Shown here in pieces: positions 52,140-60,050 of a stretch of DNA of 64,000 nucleotides. How positions within the stretch are numbered: position 1 is the first letter of the stretch; every line of letters begins with the position of its first letter. The notes beneath the pieces are model-generated. The model did no database searches. It saw only the letters and a program-made list of their open reading frames with translations, and had not been told where the DNA came from. Made by a program: the position numbers and the translations under genes. Source of the stretch: Runella sp. SP2 (GTDB lineage: Bacteria; Bacteroidota; Bacteroidia; Cytophagales; Spirosomataceae); the NCBI RefSeq assembly GCF_003711225.1, contig NZ_CP031030.1, positions 1,054,001 through 1,118,000 on the forward strand, read 5' to 3'.

Positions 52140-52466
52140 CTACTTGAGCTTCTCGTTTTCGTGGTGGCGCGTCGCGTCGCGTTTGGTTTTTTTGTCCAAA
52201 TTTTTCTGAAAAGCCTCTGTCAAATCGACGCCAGTTTGGTTGGCCAAGCACATGAGTACCCACAGGACATCGGCCATTTCATCCGCCAAATTCTTCTCTA
52301 AATCGGATTTTTTGAACGATTGGTCACCGTAGGTACGGGCCATAATGCGGGCTAATTCTCCCACTTCTTCGGTCAAAATAGTCATATTGGTCAATTCGCT
52401 AAAATAGCGTACCCCGTAGGTTTTAATCCACGTATCTACTTCTTGTTGTGCTTGTTCTAAAGTCAT
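52140..52466 (-). CDS. MazG-like nucleotide pyrophosphohydrolase
   Basis: 108 residues from the ATG at 52466 (MTLEQAQQEVDTWIKTYGVR). The all-alpha NTP-PPase motif EEVGELARIM ... LADEMADVLWVL gives the ExxE and ExxD metal ligands. Members hydrolyse nucleoside or deoxynucleoside triphosphates to monophosphate and pyrophosphate, as house-cleaning enzymes. It lies 59 bases downstream of pyrR on the same strand. Confidence 0.85.
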   Translation of the reverse strand: MTLEQAQQEVDTWIKTYGVRYFSELTNMTILTEEVGELARIMARTYGDQSFKKSDLEKNLADEMADVLWVLMCLANQTGVDLTEAFQKNLDKKTKRDATRHHENEKLK

Positions 52467-52525
52467 GGGATTGACGAATTTTATCAATACAATTAACCAA
52501 ATAACGGTTAACAAATAAATGCTCC

Positions 52526-53062
52526 CTAATCAACCAACCAAATGCGGTCGGCGTCGTTGCCTTGTTCTTTCCATTCAACCAATACACGCTGAGAATCAAG
52601 GGTGTTGACTTTCATGCCTGTGTAATCGGGTTCAACGGGGATTTCGCGGTTGTACTGACGGTCGATGAGCACCAAAAGCTCCACTTTGCGGGGGCGACCG
52701 AAGGCTTGCATGGCATCGAGCGCAGCGCGAACCATCCGACCCGTGGCAAGCACATCGTCAATCAAAATCACTTTTTTGCCTTCAATCACGAAATTGATTT
52801 TGGTGGCGTTGGCTTTTAAGGGTTCGCGACGACGAAAATCATCGCGGTAAAAGGTAGCGTCCAAATATCCAAGTGGAATATTAGAACTAGTTATTTGGCG
52901 AAGTTCGTGGGCAACGCGTTCGGCAAAATAAATACCACGGGGTTGAAGCCCCAACAAGACAGAATCCGAAAAATCTTGGTGGTTTTCGAGCAGCTGTTGA
53001 CACAGCCGACTGATCATAATTTCGAGCAAAGGACTGCTCAGAATAAGGCGATTTTGATTCAT
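52526..53062 (-). CDS. pyrR: PyrR-like phosphoribosyltransferase
   Basis: 178 residues from the ATG at 53062; a GTG at 53074 would overlap the PIN gene stop. The PRPP-binding loop VILIDDVLATGRMVRAALDA and the PyrR-type block LLGLQPRGIYFAERVAHEL are clear, with VLIDRQYNREIPVEPDYTGM near the end. In Bacillus PyrR binds pyr mRNA and has uracil phosphoribosyltransferase activity. No pyr genes or attenuator are near here, so the enzymatic role is more likely. Eight bases after the PIN-domain gene. Confidence 0.88.
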   Translation of the reverse strand: MNQNRLILSSPLLEIMISRLCQQLLENHQDFSDSVLLGLQPRGIYFAERVAHELRQITSSNIPLGYLDATFYRDDFRRREPLKANATKINFVIEGKKVILIDDVLATGRMVRAALDAMQAFGRPRKVELLVLIDRQYNREIPVEPDYTGMKVNTLDSQRVLVEWKEQGNDADRIWLVD

Positions 53063-53070
53063 GCGTGCTA

Positions 53071-53484
53071 TCACATTTCGAAAAATTGATTAAAACCTTG
53101 ACGTTTTAAGCCATCTTTAATGGGCTGGTCGTAGGTCCAAAATAAGCAATCTAATTGAAGAGTTAGAGCTACAAAGGGAGTGTCTTTTTCGTCAATAAGT
53201 TTGCATAGCCGATAAGCTTCTACGAAACTTCCAATCGAAATAAAATCTTCATTGATGAAGGTGATTTTCTGTAGAAGAAGATTCAAATACTCGTAGAATT
53301 CATCTTCTAATTGAGCATTATTCTTTAAAATTTTTTCTTTGTGTTTGAAAATTTCTACAATTAAAAACTTTGGAGCGTAAAATCTGTATTGTTCTTGAGA
53401 AAGAACTTCTCTTATAATTGAATGTTTCAAACGCAGTGCTTTGAATACAATGTTAGTGTCGATTACAACTGCAATTTTACTCAT
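53071..53484 (-). CDS. PIN-domain ribonuclease, toxin of a type II pair
   Basis: 137 residues from the ATG at 53484 (MSKIAVVIDTNIVFKALRLK). PIN acidic residues: Asp9 in VVIDTN, Glu in FLIVEIFKHKEK, the DEKDTPFVALTLQ aspartates and Asp in WTYDQPI. Length and layout fit VapC-like toxins that cleave RNA. The upstream antitoxin overlaps by 8 bases. A typical coupled pair inserted between ligA and pyrR. Confidence 0.82.
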   Translation of the reverse strand: MSKIAVVIDTNIVFKALRLKHSIIREVLSQEQYRFYAPKFLIVEIFKHKEKILKNNAQLEDEFYEYLNLLLQKITFINEDFISIGSFVEAYRLCKLIDEKDTPFVALTLQLDCLFWTYDQPIKDGLKRQGFNQFFEM

Positions 53485-53692
53485 TAATAAAACGCTCCTT
53501 GTTTTTACTCCACCAATCACTTTTGATAGTTTCACCTATTTCTTCAACCGATTGGTCAAAATCGAGTTGATGAGCTAGTTCCTCTGTTCGTAGTTTTTCC
53601 ATCAAACGTAGTAACCACTCTTTATCAAACATAGATTTGTCAAGAGTGATTAAGTACTTATCGCTGCTAGTGTCTAATTGAATAGTGGACAT
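53477..53692 (-). CDS. Putative antitoxin of the PIN pair
   Basis: 71 residues from the ATG at 53692 (MSTIQLDTSSDKYLITLDKS). It has a beta start followed by helices (WLLRLMEKLRTEELAHQLDF) and an acidic, Trp-rich C-terminal tail (ETIKSDWWSKNKERFI) suited to toxin binding. No named family recognised; the position before an overlapping PIN gene gives the role. Confidence 0.7.
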   Translation of the reverse strand: MSTIQLDTSSDKYLITLDKSMFDKEWLLRLMEKLRTEELAHQLDFDQSVEEIGETIKSDWWSKNKERFINE

Positions 53693-53730
53693 GTGCTTTG
53701 TTTTTGTACAAATATAGAAATAACCCACCG

Positions 53731-55821
53731 TTACTCGCCCAACATTTCCAAAAACTCCGTTTCAGAAATCATTTTGACGCCTAATTTCGTGGCTTTGTCG
53801 AGTTTGGAAGCTCCCGCTTTTTCACCCACAATCAAGAAGTTAAGTTTTCCCGAAACCCCGCTAACAAGTTTTCCGCCGTTGGCCTCAATTTTATTTTCAA
53901 GTTGTTCGCGGCTCATGCTGGCAAACGTGCCTGAATATAAGAACGTTTTCCCTTCGAGGGTGTTTGATTCCATTACGACAGGAAGGTCGTCGGTTTCCAT
54001 CTTGAGACCTGCGGCACGGAGACGCTCAATGTAAGCACGGTTTTGGTCGTCGGCAAAGTATTCTATCAAACTTTGGGCAATTTTTTCACCGATTTCGGGG
54101 ACGTTACGCAGTGCTTCCAAATCAGCATTCATCAGCGCGTCGATGTTTTTGAAATACGCAGCCAATTTTTCGGCCACCGTAGCACCAACAAAACGAATTC
54201 CGATGGCAAACAAAACTTGCTTGAACGAAACTTGTTTTGATTGTTCAATCCCCTTCAAAATATTTTCAACCGTCTTTTCCTTGAACCCAATTCGCTTGGT
54301 TTTTCCCGTTTCTTCGTCGGTGATGACTTTTTCCAAACCAAACAGCTTTTCGTAGGTAAGGTCGTACAAATCGGCGGGGGTTTGAAGGAGTCCTTTGTCG
54401 AACAATAACTCAATTTTTCCTTCGCCCAAACTGTCCAAATTCATGGCTTTACGGTGAATAAAATGCTCGATTTTACCACGGATTTGGGGAGGGCAACCGC
54501 GGTCGTTGGGGCAATAGTGGTTGGCTTCGCCTTCCTTGCGAATGAGCGGTGTAGCGCATTCGGGACAGTGCGTCGGGTATTGGATGGGCGTGAGCGAGCG
54601 GGAGGCTCGTGCTGCGGTGTCCACGCCCGTAATTTTTGGGATGATTTCACCGCCTTTTTCCACAAAAACCACATCGTTGAGCATGAGGCCAAGGCGTTCG
54701 ATTTCGTTGGCATTGTGCAAGGAAGCACGTTTCACGCGGGTGCCCGATAACCAAAGACCCTTGCCGTCTTCGTTGAGGTTGTCTAAGTTGGCCACGGGCG
54801 TCAAAGCCCCAGTTCGCCCGACTTGGTACGAAACTGAACGCAAAACACCTGGCTTGTTTTCTGCTTTGTATTTGTAGGCAATCGCCCAGCGCGGACTTTT
54901 GGCCGTAAAGCCTAATTCACGTTGTTGGGCGAGCGAATTTACTTTGATAACAATCCCGTCCGTCGCCAAAGGAAGCGTATGACGCTTTTGTTCCCACTGG
55001 TGAATGTAAGCCAGAACGTCGTCGATGGTAGCGCATTTTTCCCACGAAGGCGACACGTTGAAGCCCCACGCTTTGAGGGCTTCGAGGCTCTCGGAATGGG
55101 TTTCGAACACCTCTTCGTCGCTCAAAAAATAATATACGTAACAGTCCAATCCACGTCGTGCTGACTCCGCAGAATCTTGAAGTTTAAACGCGCCCGACGC
55201 CGCATTGCGTGGGTTGGCGTAGGTTTGTTCGTCGGCCTCTTCGAGTTCTTTGTTGAGTTTTTCAAAGGACGAAATAGGCATAAAACCTTCCCCACGGACT
55301 TCAAACGCAGGGGGCAAGGGGCGAAGGGCAAAGTTGGATTTCGACTCTTGTACTTTCAACGGCATTGTTTTGATGGTTCGGACGTTGGCCGTGATGTCAT
55401 CGCCTCGAACGCCGTCGCCCCGAGTTACACCTCGTACTAATACACCATTCTCGTATGTCATACTGAGCGAAATTCCGTCAAATTTTAATTCGCAAACGTA
55501 TTCAAAATCAGCGCCATTGAGCCCTTTTCTTACCCGTTCGTCAAAGTCACGGAGGTCTTGCTCGTTGTAGGTATTTCCCAACGAAAGCATAGGGTAACGG
55601 TGCTCGACGGTTACAAAATTTTTGGTAATAGTCCCTCCTACGCGTTGGGTGGGAGAATCGGGGCGTTTGAGGTCGGGGTATTGATTTTCGAGCGAAGCAA
55701 GCTCTTCCAGAAGTTGGTCAAACTCGTAATCGCTGATTTCAGAAACGCTATCTTGGTAATACCGATGGTTGTAAAAATTGAGACGTTCGGTCAGTTCGTT
55801 AATGCGGTCGGCTACAGACAT
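53731..55821 (-). CDS. ligA: NAD-dependent DNA ligase
   Basis: 696 residues. The adenylation Lys113 is in CELKFDGISLS; the N-terminal Ia domain has FYNHRYYQDSVSEISDYEFD. The OB fold, a C4 zinc finger (CPECATPL ... HYCPNDRGCP), helix-hairpin-helix repeats (FVGATVAEKLAAYF, ALRNVPEIGEKIAQSL) and a C-terminal BRCT domain (LEGKTFLYSGTFASMSREQL) follow. Seals nicks in replication and repair. Full family length. The PIN antitoxin begins 38 bases downstream. Confidence 0.97.
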   Translation of the reverse strand: MSVADRINELTERLNFYNHRYYQDSVSEISDYEFDQLLEELASLENQYPDLKRPDSPTQRVGGTITKNFVTVEHRYPMLSLGNTYNEQDLRDFDERVRKGLNGADFEYVCELKFDGISLSMTYENGVLVRGVTRGDGVRGDDITANVRTIKTMPLKVQESKSNFALRPLPPAFEVRGEGFMPISSFEKLNKELEEADEQTYANPRNAASGAFKLQDSAESARRGLDCYVYYFLSDEEVFETHSESLEALKAWGFNVSPSWEKCATIDDVLAYIHQWEQKRHTLPLATDGIVIKVNSLAQQRELGFTAKSPRWAIAYKYKAENKPGVLRSVSYQVGRTGALTPVANLDNLNEDGKGLWLSGTRVKRASLHNANEIERLGLMLNDVVFVEKGGEIIPKITGVDTAARASRSLTPIQYPTHCPECATPLIRKEGEANHYCPNDRGCPPQIRGKIEHFIHRKAMNLDSLGEGKIELLFDKGLLQTPADLYDLTYEKLFGLEKVITDEETGKTKRIGFKEKTVENILKGIEQSKQVSFKQVLFAIGIRFVGATVAEKLAAYFKNIDALMNADLEALRNVPEIGEKIAQSLIEYFADDQNRAYIERLRAAGLKMETDDLPVVMESNTLEGKTFLYSGTFASMSREQLENKIEANGGKLVSGVSGKLNFLIVGEKAGASKLDKATKLGVKMISETEFLEMLGE

Positions 55822-55889
55822 GGCTATGAGAATGTTTGCAATAGGATAGGCCGCGAAGTTAGAGAATCTAAACCAAAAAGCCTACCTTC

Positions 55890-56504
55890 TTACCATCCGT
55901 GGTGGTACAACAAAAAGCCGAATACGTACAACCAAAGCACATCAACAAAGTGCCAATAAATGGTGATGAGTTTTATTTTAAGCTGATTGGGAGGGTTGAC
56001 ACTAAAGACAAAAGCGTCCACGTAGCTGTGGTTTTTGATGGATTGATACACCGCCCACGCCAACACCGCAACCCCGATGACAATGTGTAGAATATGAAGA
56101 CCAGAAAGAAGGTAAATAAAGCCAACAGAAGGATTATTGACGGTTGAAATGCCCGCCTGAATAAGCTGAACCCAACCCAAAAATTGTAAAATGACAAACA
56201 AGATGCCCAAGCCAAGGGTGGCTCCAATAAAAGTACGGAATTTGGGAAACTGGTCTTTTTGTAAGGCAAGATTAGCACCGTGCAGGGTAACACTGCTGGC
56301 AATAATCAGGCACGTACTCACCCAAAAAAGTGAAGGAAGTGGCACATCCGTCCAATGGACTCCCACTGATTTTCGCATGACATACACCCCCAACAGAAGC
56401 GTGAACAGAAACAGACTTCCCGCTAGCCCCAGCCAAAGCATAAAGTTGAAAGGTTCACGGCGTTTGGTGAAACGATTTTCTTTTTCGATGAAGGCTTTTG
56501 CCAT
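55890..56504 (-). CDS. Cytochrome c oxidase subunit III-like protein
   Basis: 204 residues with five membrane helices: FMLWLGLAGSLFLFTLLLGV, WVSTCLIIASSVTLHGANLA, LGLGILFVILQFLGWVQLI, LSGLHILHIVIGVAVLAWAV and the C-terminal ITIYWHFVDVLWLYVFGFLL. The HILHIVIG and YWHFVDVLW motifs are diagnostic for heme-copper oxidase subunit III. Other oxidase subunits are not in the window, so it may belong to an alternative oxidase elsewhere. It follows ispE by 30 bases and precedes ligA. Confidence 0.87.
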   Translation of the reverse strand: MAKAFIEKENRFTKRREPFNFMLWLGLAGSLFLFTLLLGVYVMRKSVGVHWTDVPLPSLFWVSTCLIIASSVTLHGANLALQKDQFPKFRTFIGATLGLGILFVILQFLGWVQLIQAGISTVNNPSVGFIYLLSGLHILHIVIGVAVLAWAVYQSIKNHSYVDAFVFSVNPPNQLKIKLITIYWHFVDVLWLYVFGFLLYHHGW

Positions 56505-56534
56505 GGTGTTTAGCGGTCAAGTGAAGGTCAAAAA

Positions 56535-57344
56535 TCAAGTGAGTTCTCCATTCCAAACGGTGTAAGGACTAAAAATGTTCTGTAAATCGGTCACTTTCTC
56601 AAAAATTCCAAACACGGTTGAACCCGAACCCGTCATGCTGGCGTACGAGGCGCCGTGTTCGTACAACTGGGCTTTTATTTGAGGTAAAACGGGGTATTTT
56701 TGAAAGAGACCGTTCTCAAAATCATTCTTTACCCAATGACGCCATTCTTCGATGGGGCGTTGCAATGCTTCACGTAAATCTACCTCCGTTTTTTGGGGAA
56801 CCACACCCGCGTAGGCTTCGGCGGTGGAGATGTGGAGGTTTGGATAGACCAGGACAATGCCTTTACCTTTGAGTGAGAGCGAAATGTCTTCAAATTGGTC
56901 TCCTTTTTCAAAACAGAACTGAGGTTGGTTTTCGATAAAAAAAGCACAGTCGCTGCCCAAGCGTCGGGCATAATTTTGGAGGTCGGCCGTAGAAAGCGAT
57001 AGTTTGAAAGTATCGTTCAGGAGTTTCAGCACAAAAGCAGCATCCGAAGAACCACCACCCATACCCGCACCAATGGGGACGATTTTGAGTAAGTGCATGG
57101 CCACTGGCGGCAAATCAAAATCAGCCTTCAGCAATTCGTAGGCTTTTACACAGAGATTTTTGGCAGGGTCGCCTGGGATATCAATGCCTGAAGAACTAAA
57201 ACTAAATTCAGTGGTGGGAATGATTTCAACGACATCTGACCAACCTACGGGGTAAAAACAAGAAGCAATGTTGTGAAATCCGTCGGGGCGTTTTTCGGTG
57301 ATTTGAAGCCCGATATTGATTTTGGCGTTGGCAAAGGCGACCAT
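56535..57344 (-). CDS. ispE: 4-diphosphocytidyl-2-C-methyl-D-erythritol kinase
   Basis: 269 residues of the GHMP kinase fold. The N-terminal FANAKINIGLQITEKRPDGF holds the conserved Lys and His region, PIGAGMGGGSSDAAFVLKLL is the ATP-binding loop, and MTGSGSTVFGIF the third motif. It phosphorylates the CDP-methylerythritol intermediate in the non-mevalonate isoprenoid pathway. Single gene; a stem-loop (57359) lies just upstream. Confidence 0.95.
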   Translation of the reverse strand: MVAFANAKINIGLQITEKRPDGFHNIASCFYPVGWSDVVEIIPTTEFSFSSSGIDIPGDPAKNLCVKAYELLKADFDLPPVAMHLLKIVPIGAGMGGGSSDAAFVLKLLNDTFKLSLSTADLQNYARRLGSDCAFFIENQPQFCFEKGDQFEDISLSLKGKGIVLVYPNLHISTAEAYAGVVPQKTEVDLREALQRPIEEWRHWVKNDFENGLFQKYPVLPQIKAQLYEHGASYASMTGSGSTVFGIFEKVTDLQNIFSPYTVWNGELT

Positions 57345-57358
57345 ACTTTTAAAAGAAA

Positions 57359-57390
57359 AACTTCCCGAAAGTTTAAATTTTCGGGAAGTT
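57359..57390. repeat. CTTCCCGAAAG palindrome, copy 3
   Basis: AACTTCCCGAAA (57359-57370) pairs with TTTCGGGAAGTT (57379-57390) around GTTTAAAT. It lies between the serA fusion stop and the ispE start on the minus strand, and is followed on the minus strand by TTTTTCTTTTAAAAG, so it could terminate the serA transcript. Confidence 0.75.
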
Positions 57391-57403
57391 GGGAGAAGTC
57401 TAT

Positions 57404-59308
57404 TTAGTATAACATCCGAAACTTAATCGTTTCTTCAACGTTCTTGATTTCGTCAATGAACCCGTCCTCATAACTGCGTTCTACGTCCATAATGACGTAG
57501 CCAATTTGCTCGTTGGTTTTGAGGTATTGACCTGTAATGTTAACATTGTATTTGGCAAAAATGTTGTTGAGTTTGGCCAAAATACCAGGTACATTTTTGT
57601 GAATGTGCAACAAACGGTGCGAGCCTTTGAGGAGCGGAAGTTGCACTTCAGGGAAGTTGACACTGCCCGTTGTGCTACCGTTGTTGATGTATTCGAGTAA
57701 GCGCTCAGGCACGTAGTGGCCAATGCCTTCTTGGGCTTCTTCGGTGCTACCCCCAATGTGCGGAGTTAGAATCACGTTGGGCAATCCACGAAGTTCGCTT
57801 TCAAAAGGTTCGTTGTTAGTCTTGGGTTCATACGGGAACACGTCAACCCCAGCGCCCCATACTTTGCCGCTTTTGAGGGCTTCCACCAAGGCTTCGACGT
57901 CCACCACGTGGCCACGGGCAAGGTTCAAGAATACTACGCCATCTTTCATCAACTCAAACTCACGTTTGCCGATGACGTTTTTATTGTCCTTCCGACCGTC
58001 GATGTGCATACTCACCACGTCGGCAATACGCAAAAGGTCGTCCAACGACTTGAGTTTTTTGGCATTTCCGATGGGCATTTTATCCACTACATCGTAGAAA
58101 TAAACCTCCATACCGAGGGCTTCACCGATGACCGAAAGCTGCGTTCCGATGTGGCCATAGCCAACGAGGCCCAGTTTTTTACCACGAACTTCAAAGCTAT
58201 TGTTGGCCGATTTGTCCCACTTACCTTCGTGCATCCCGTTGCTTTTGGTCACCACGTTACGAATGAGCATAATCATTTCGCCCACGGCCAATTCCACCAC
58301 CGAACGCGTGTTGCTGTAAGGGGCATTAAAAACGGCGATTCCTTTTTCGGTAGCAGCTTTGAGGTCAATTTGGTTGGTGCCGATGCAAAAAGCACCGATG
58401 GCAATCAAACGCGGCGCATTTTCAAGAACGCGACGCGTAACGTTTGTTTTGGAACGAATGCCCAAAATGGTAACGTCCTTGATTTTTTCAATCAACTCGT
58501 CTTCGTCCAAAGCACCTTTTAAAAACTCTACGTTAAATCCTTGTTCCTCAAATGCTTTACGAGCTACAGGATGGACGTTTTCGAGCAAAAGAATCTTGAT
58601 ACGGCTCTTTGGATATGATTGTGAACGAGGTAAATTGTTCAAAAACAAAAACTCATCCAACGACGGTACGACGTGGTCAGCGACGCTTGTTACTTTGGTC
58701 CGCTCCACGTTTTCGGTGAAGGCATAAAAACGACTTGCTACGCCCGCTTCGCGGAGTTCGTAGTCGGTATAGCCATCGCCAATGACGCAGACATCGCCAG
58801 GCAGTGCCAGCGATTCGAGCAATTTTACTTTTCCTTTATCTTGCGACAACACGTTTTCGTCGTCCACGCCAATGATGTTGTCATCGGCGTCAAAACGGAA
58901 CGTATTGGCATACACATTTTCTTCTTTGAGCCCTAATTCAGTAACGATAGGGACAATAAACTCCTTAAAACCACTCGAAACGATAAGGATAGAGTCGGAA
59001 TAGTCGCGGAGGAACGCTCGGTTGCGAGCAAACGAATCTGATACTTTGGTACGCAAAAAATCAACCAGTGCTTCGACGTGGCTGCGATTTGCTTGAAGAA
59101 GCGAAATACGCTGGCGCAAACCTTCCGCAAACGACAGTTCGCCGTTCATGGCGGCATCGGTCAAATCACGGATTTGTTGAACTACTTTTTCGCGGTTGGG
59201 ATTGCCCGCGAGGGCAATGTTAGCCAATTCGTCCAGACCTTCGACTTGCGTAAACGTGCTGTCGAAATCAATGACGTAATAGGTTTGTTCAATCGTGTTG
59301 GTGAGCAT
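57404..59308 (-). CDS. serA: Phosphoserine phosphatase-phosphoglycerate dehydrogenase fusion (SerB-SerA-ACT)
   Basis: 634 residues, three parts. Residues 1-215: HAD phosphatase of the SerB type (DFDST at 14-18, LIVSSGFKEFIVPI, CVIGDGYTDYELREAGVA). Residues ~225-550: D-3-phosphoglycerate dehydrogenase (NAD loop GLVGYGHIGTQLS near 379, NLARGHVVD with Arg, TPHIGGSTEEAQ with His). Residues ~560-634: an ACT-type regulatory domain (HKNVPGILAKLNNIFAKYNV) which in SerA senses serine. It would combine the first and last steps of serine synthesis in one polypeptide. No serC in the window. Confidence 0.9.
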   Translation of the reverse strand: MLTNTIEQTYYVIDFDSTFTQVEGLDELANIALAGNPNREKVVQQIRDLTDAAMNGELSFAEGLRQRISLLQANRSHVEALVDFLRTKVSDSFARNRAFLRDYSDSILIVSSGFKEFIVPIVTELGLKEENVYANTFRFDADDNIIGVDDENVLSQDKGKVKLLESLALPGDVCVIGDGYTDYELREAGVASRFYAFTENVERTKVTSVADHVVPSLDEFLFLNNLPRSQSYPKSRIKILLLENVHPVARKAFEEQGFNVEFLKGALDEDELIEKIKDVTILGIRSKTNVTRRVLENAPRLIAIGAFCIGTNQIDLKAATEKGIAVFNAPYSNTRSVVELAVGEMIMLIRNVVTKSNGMHEGKWDKSANNSFEVRGKKLGLVGYGHIGTQLSVIGEALGMEVYFYDVVDKMPIGNAKKLKSLDDLLRIADVVSMHIDGRKDNKNVIGKREFELMKDGVVFLNLARGHVVDVEALVEALKSGKVWGAGVDVFPYEPKTNNEPFESELRGLPNVILTPHIGGSTEEAQEGIGHYVPERLLEYINNGSTTGSVNFPEVQLPLLKGSHRLLHIHKNVPGILAKLNNIFAKYNVNITGQYLKTNEQIGYVIMDVERSYEDGFIDEIKNVEETIKFRMLY

Positions 59309-59319
59309 TCTGCAAAAAA

Positions 59320-59655
59320 TTATAAACTGAGATAAATATGTCGAAGTTTCGTTAACAGTACAGGTAAGTTTTGTTGAACTGTATTGTAAATTGTTTGGGA
59401 AGAGATTCCAAAATATTCATGGGCAAGTTTATTACGCATTGCCCTCATTAACCTCCATTCAACTTCAGGGTATTTTTGTCTAAACTCTTCAGAAAGATTA
59501 GCCGTTGCTTCCCCAATGATTTCAAAACTGCGATACACAGCGTCTTGAATGAGAAGGTTTTGACTAAATTCAAATTCAGTTTTTTCCCCAATATAATTAA
59601 ATATAAGCTCAATACTTTCAATTATATCTTGCATATATACACGTTCATCCCTCAT
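59320..59655 (-). CDS. hepT: HepT-like toxin (DUF86 ribonuclease)
   Basis: 111 residues of the HEPN fold. The catalytic R-x4-H-x-Y motif is intact: RNKLAHEYFG. Relatives cleave or act on RNA and are silenced by AMPylation from their MntA partner. The gene overlaps the MntA-like gene by 4 bases (ATGA), a coupled toxin/antitoxin arrangement. It lies between serA and sbcD, convergent with neither. Confidence 0.85.
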   Translation of the reverse strand: MRDERVYMQDIIESIELIFNYIGEKTEFEFSQNLLIQDAVYRSFEIIGEATANLSEEFRQKYPEVEWRLMRAMRNKLAHEYFGISSQTIYNTVQQNLPVLLTKLRHIYLSL

Positions 59656-59933
59656 ACTAATCGGATTAAATCTTTGATAATATAGGGGCGAATCGAGGGC
59701 TTAATGGCACTAAATTCAACAATATCAATTTTACGTTGCGTGAGTTTTTCTAAGTCTTCCTCCATTTGCAACAATTCAAAAAATGTCATTCCCTCTTTTT
59801 CAATAGCTAAATCAATGTCGCTAAATTCATGTTGCTCACCACGAGCAAATGAGCCAAACAGTGCTGCTTTGGTGACACGCTGCTGACGTAGATAGTTTTT
59901 TATCTCGTCAAAAAAAGCAAAAGAAGAAACCAT
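59652..59933 (-). CDS. mntA: MntA-like nucleotidyltransferase antitoxin
   Basis: 93 residues from the ATG at 59933 (MVSSFAFFDEIKNYLRQQRV); an ATG at 59981 is possible, but a TAAATTTG promoter box lies between them. The minimal nucleotidyltransferase motif is complete: ALFGSFARGEQHEFSDIDLA, with KIDIVEF as the third acidic strand. In the HepT/MntA systems it AMPylates the toxin tyrosine of the RxxxxHxY motif and so neutralises it. Confidence 0.85.
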   Translation of the reverse strand: MVSSFAFFDEIKNYLRQQRVTKAALFGSFARGEQHEFSDIDLAIEKEGMTFFELLQMEEDLEKLTQRKIDIVEFSAIKPSIRPYIIKDLIRLV

Positions 59934-59956
59934 GCGCTCTTTCGTAAAATTTACTG

Positions 59957-59990
59957 CAAATTTACCGTTCCTTTTTGGCATTTTTGCAAA
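59957..59990 (-). promoter_or_regulatory. Candidate promoter of mntA-hepT
   Basis: On the minus strand TTTG (59990-59987) and TAAATTTG (59964-59957) are separated by 22 bases, a fair TTTG / TAnnTTTG pair. Transcription would start near 59950, in line with the ATG at 59933. Confidence 0.4.
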
Positions 59991-60050
59991 CTTGTCAAAA
60001 AATGGAAGGTTCTTTTAGAACTTTGTCAATACAATGGCAGAAAAAAATCC

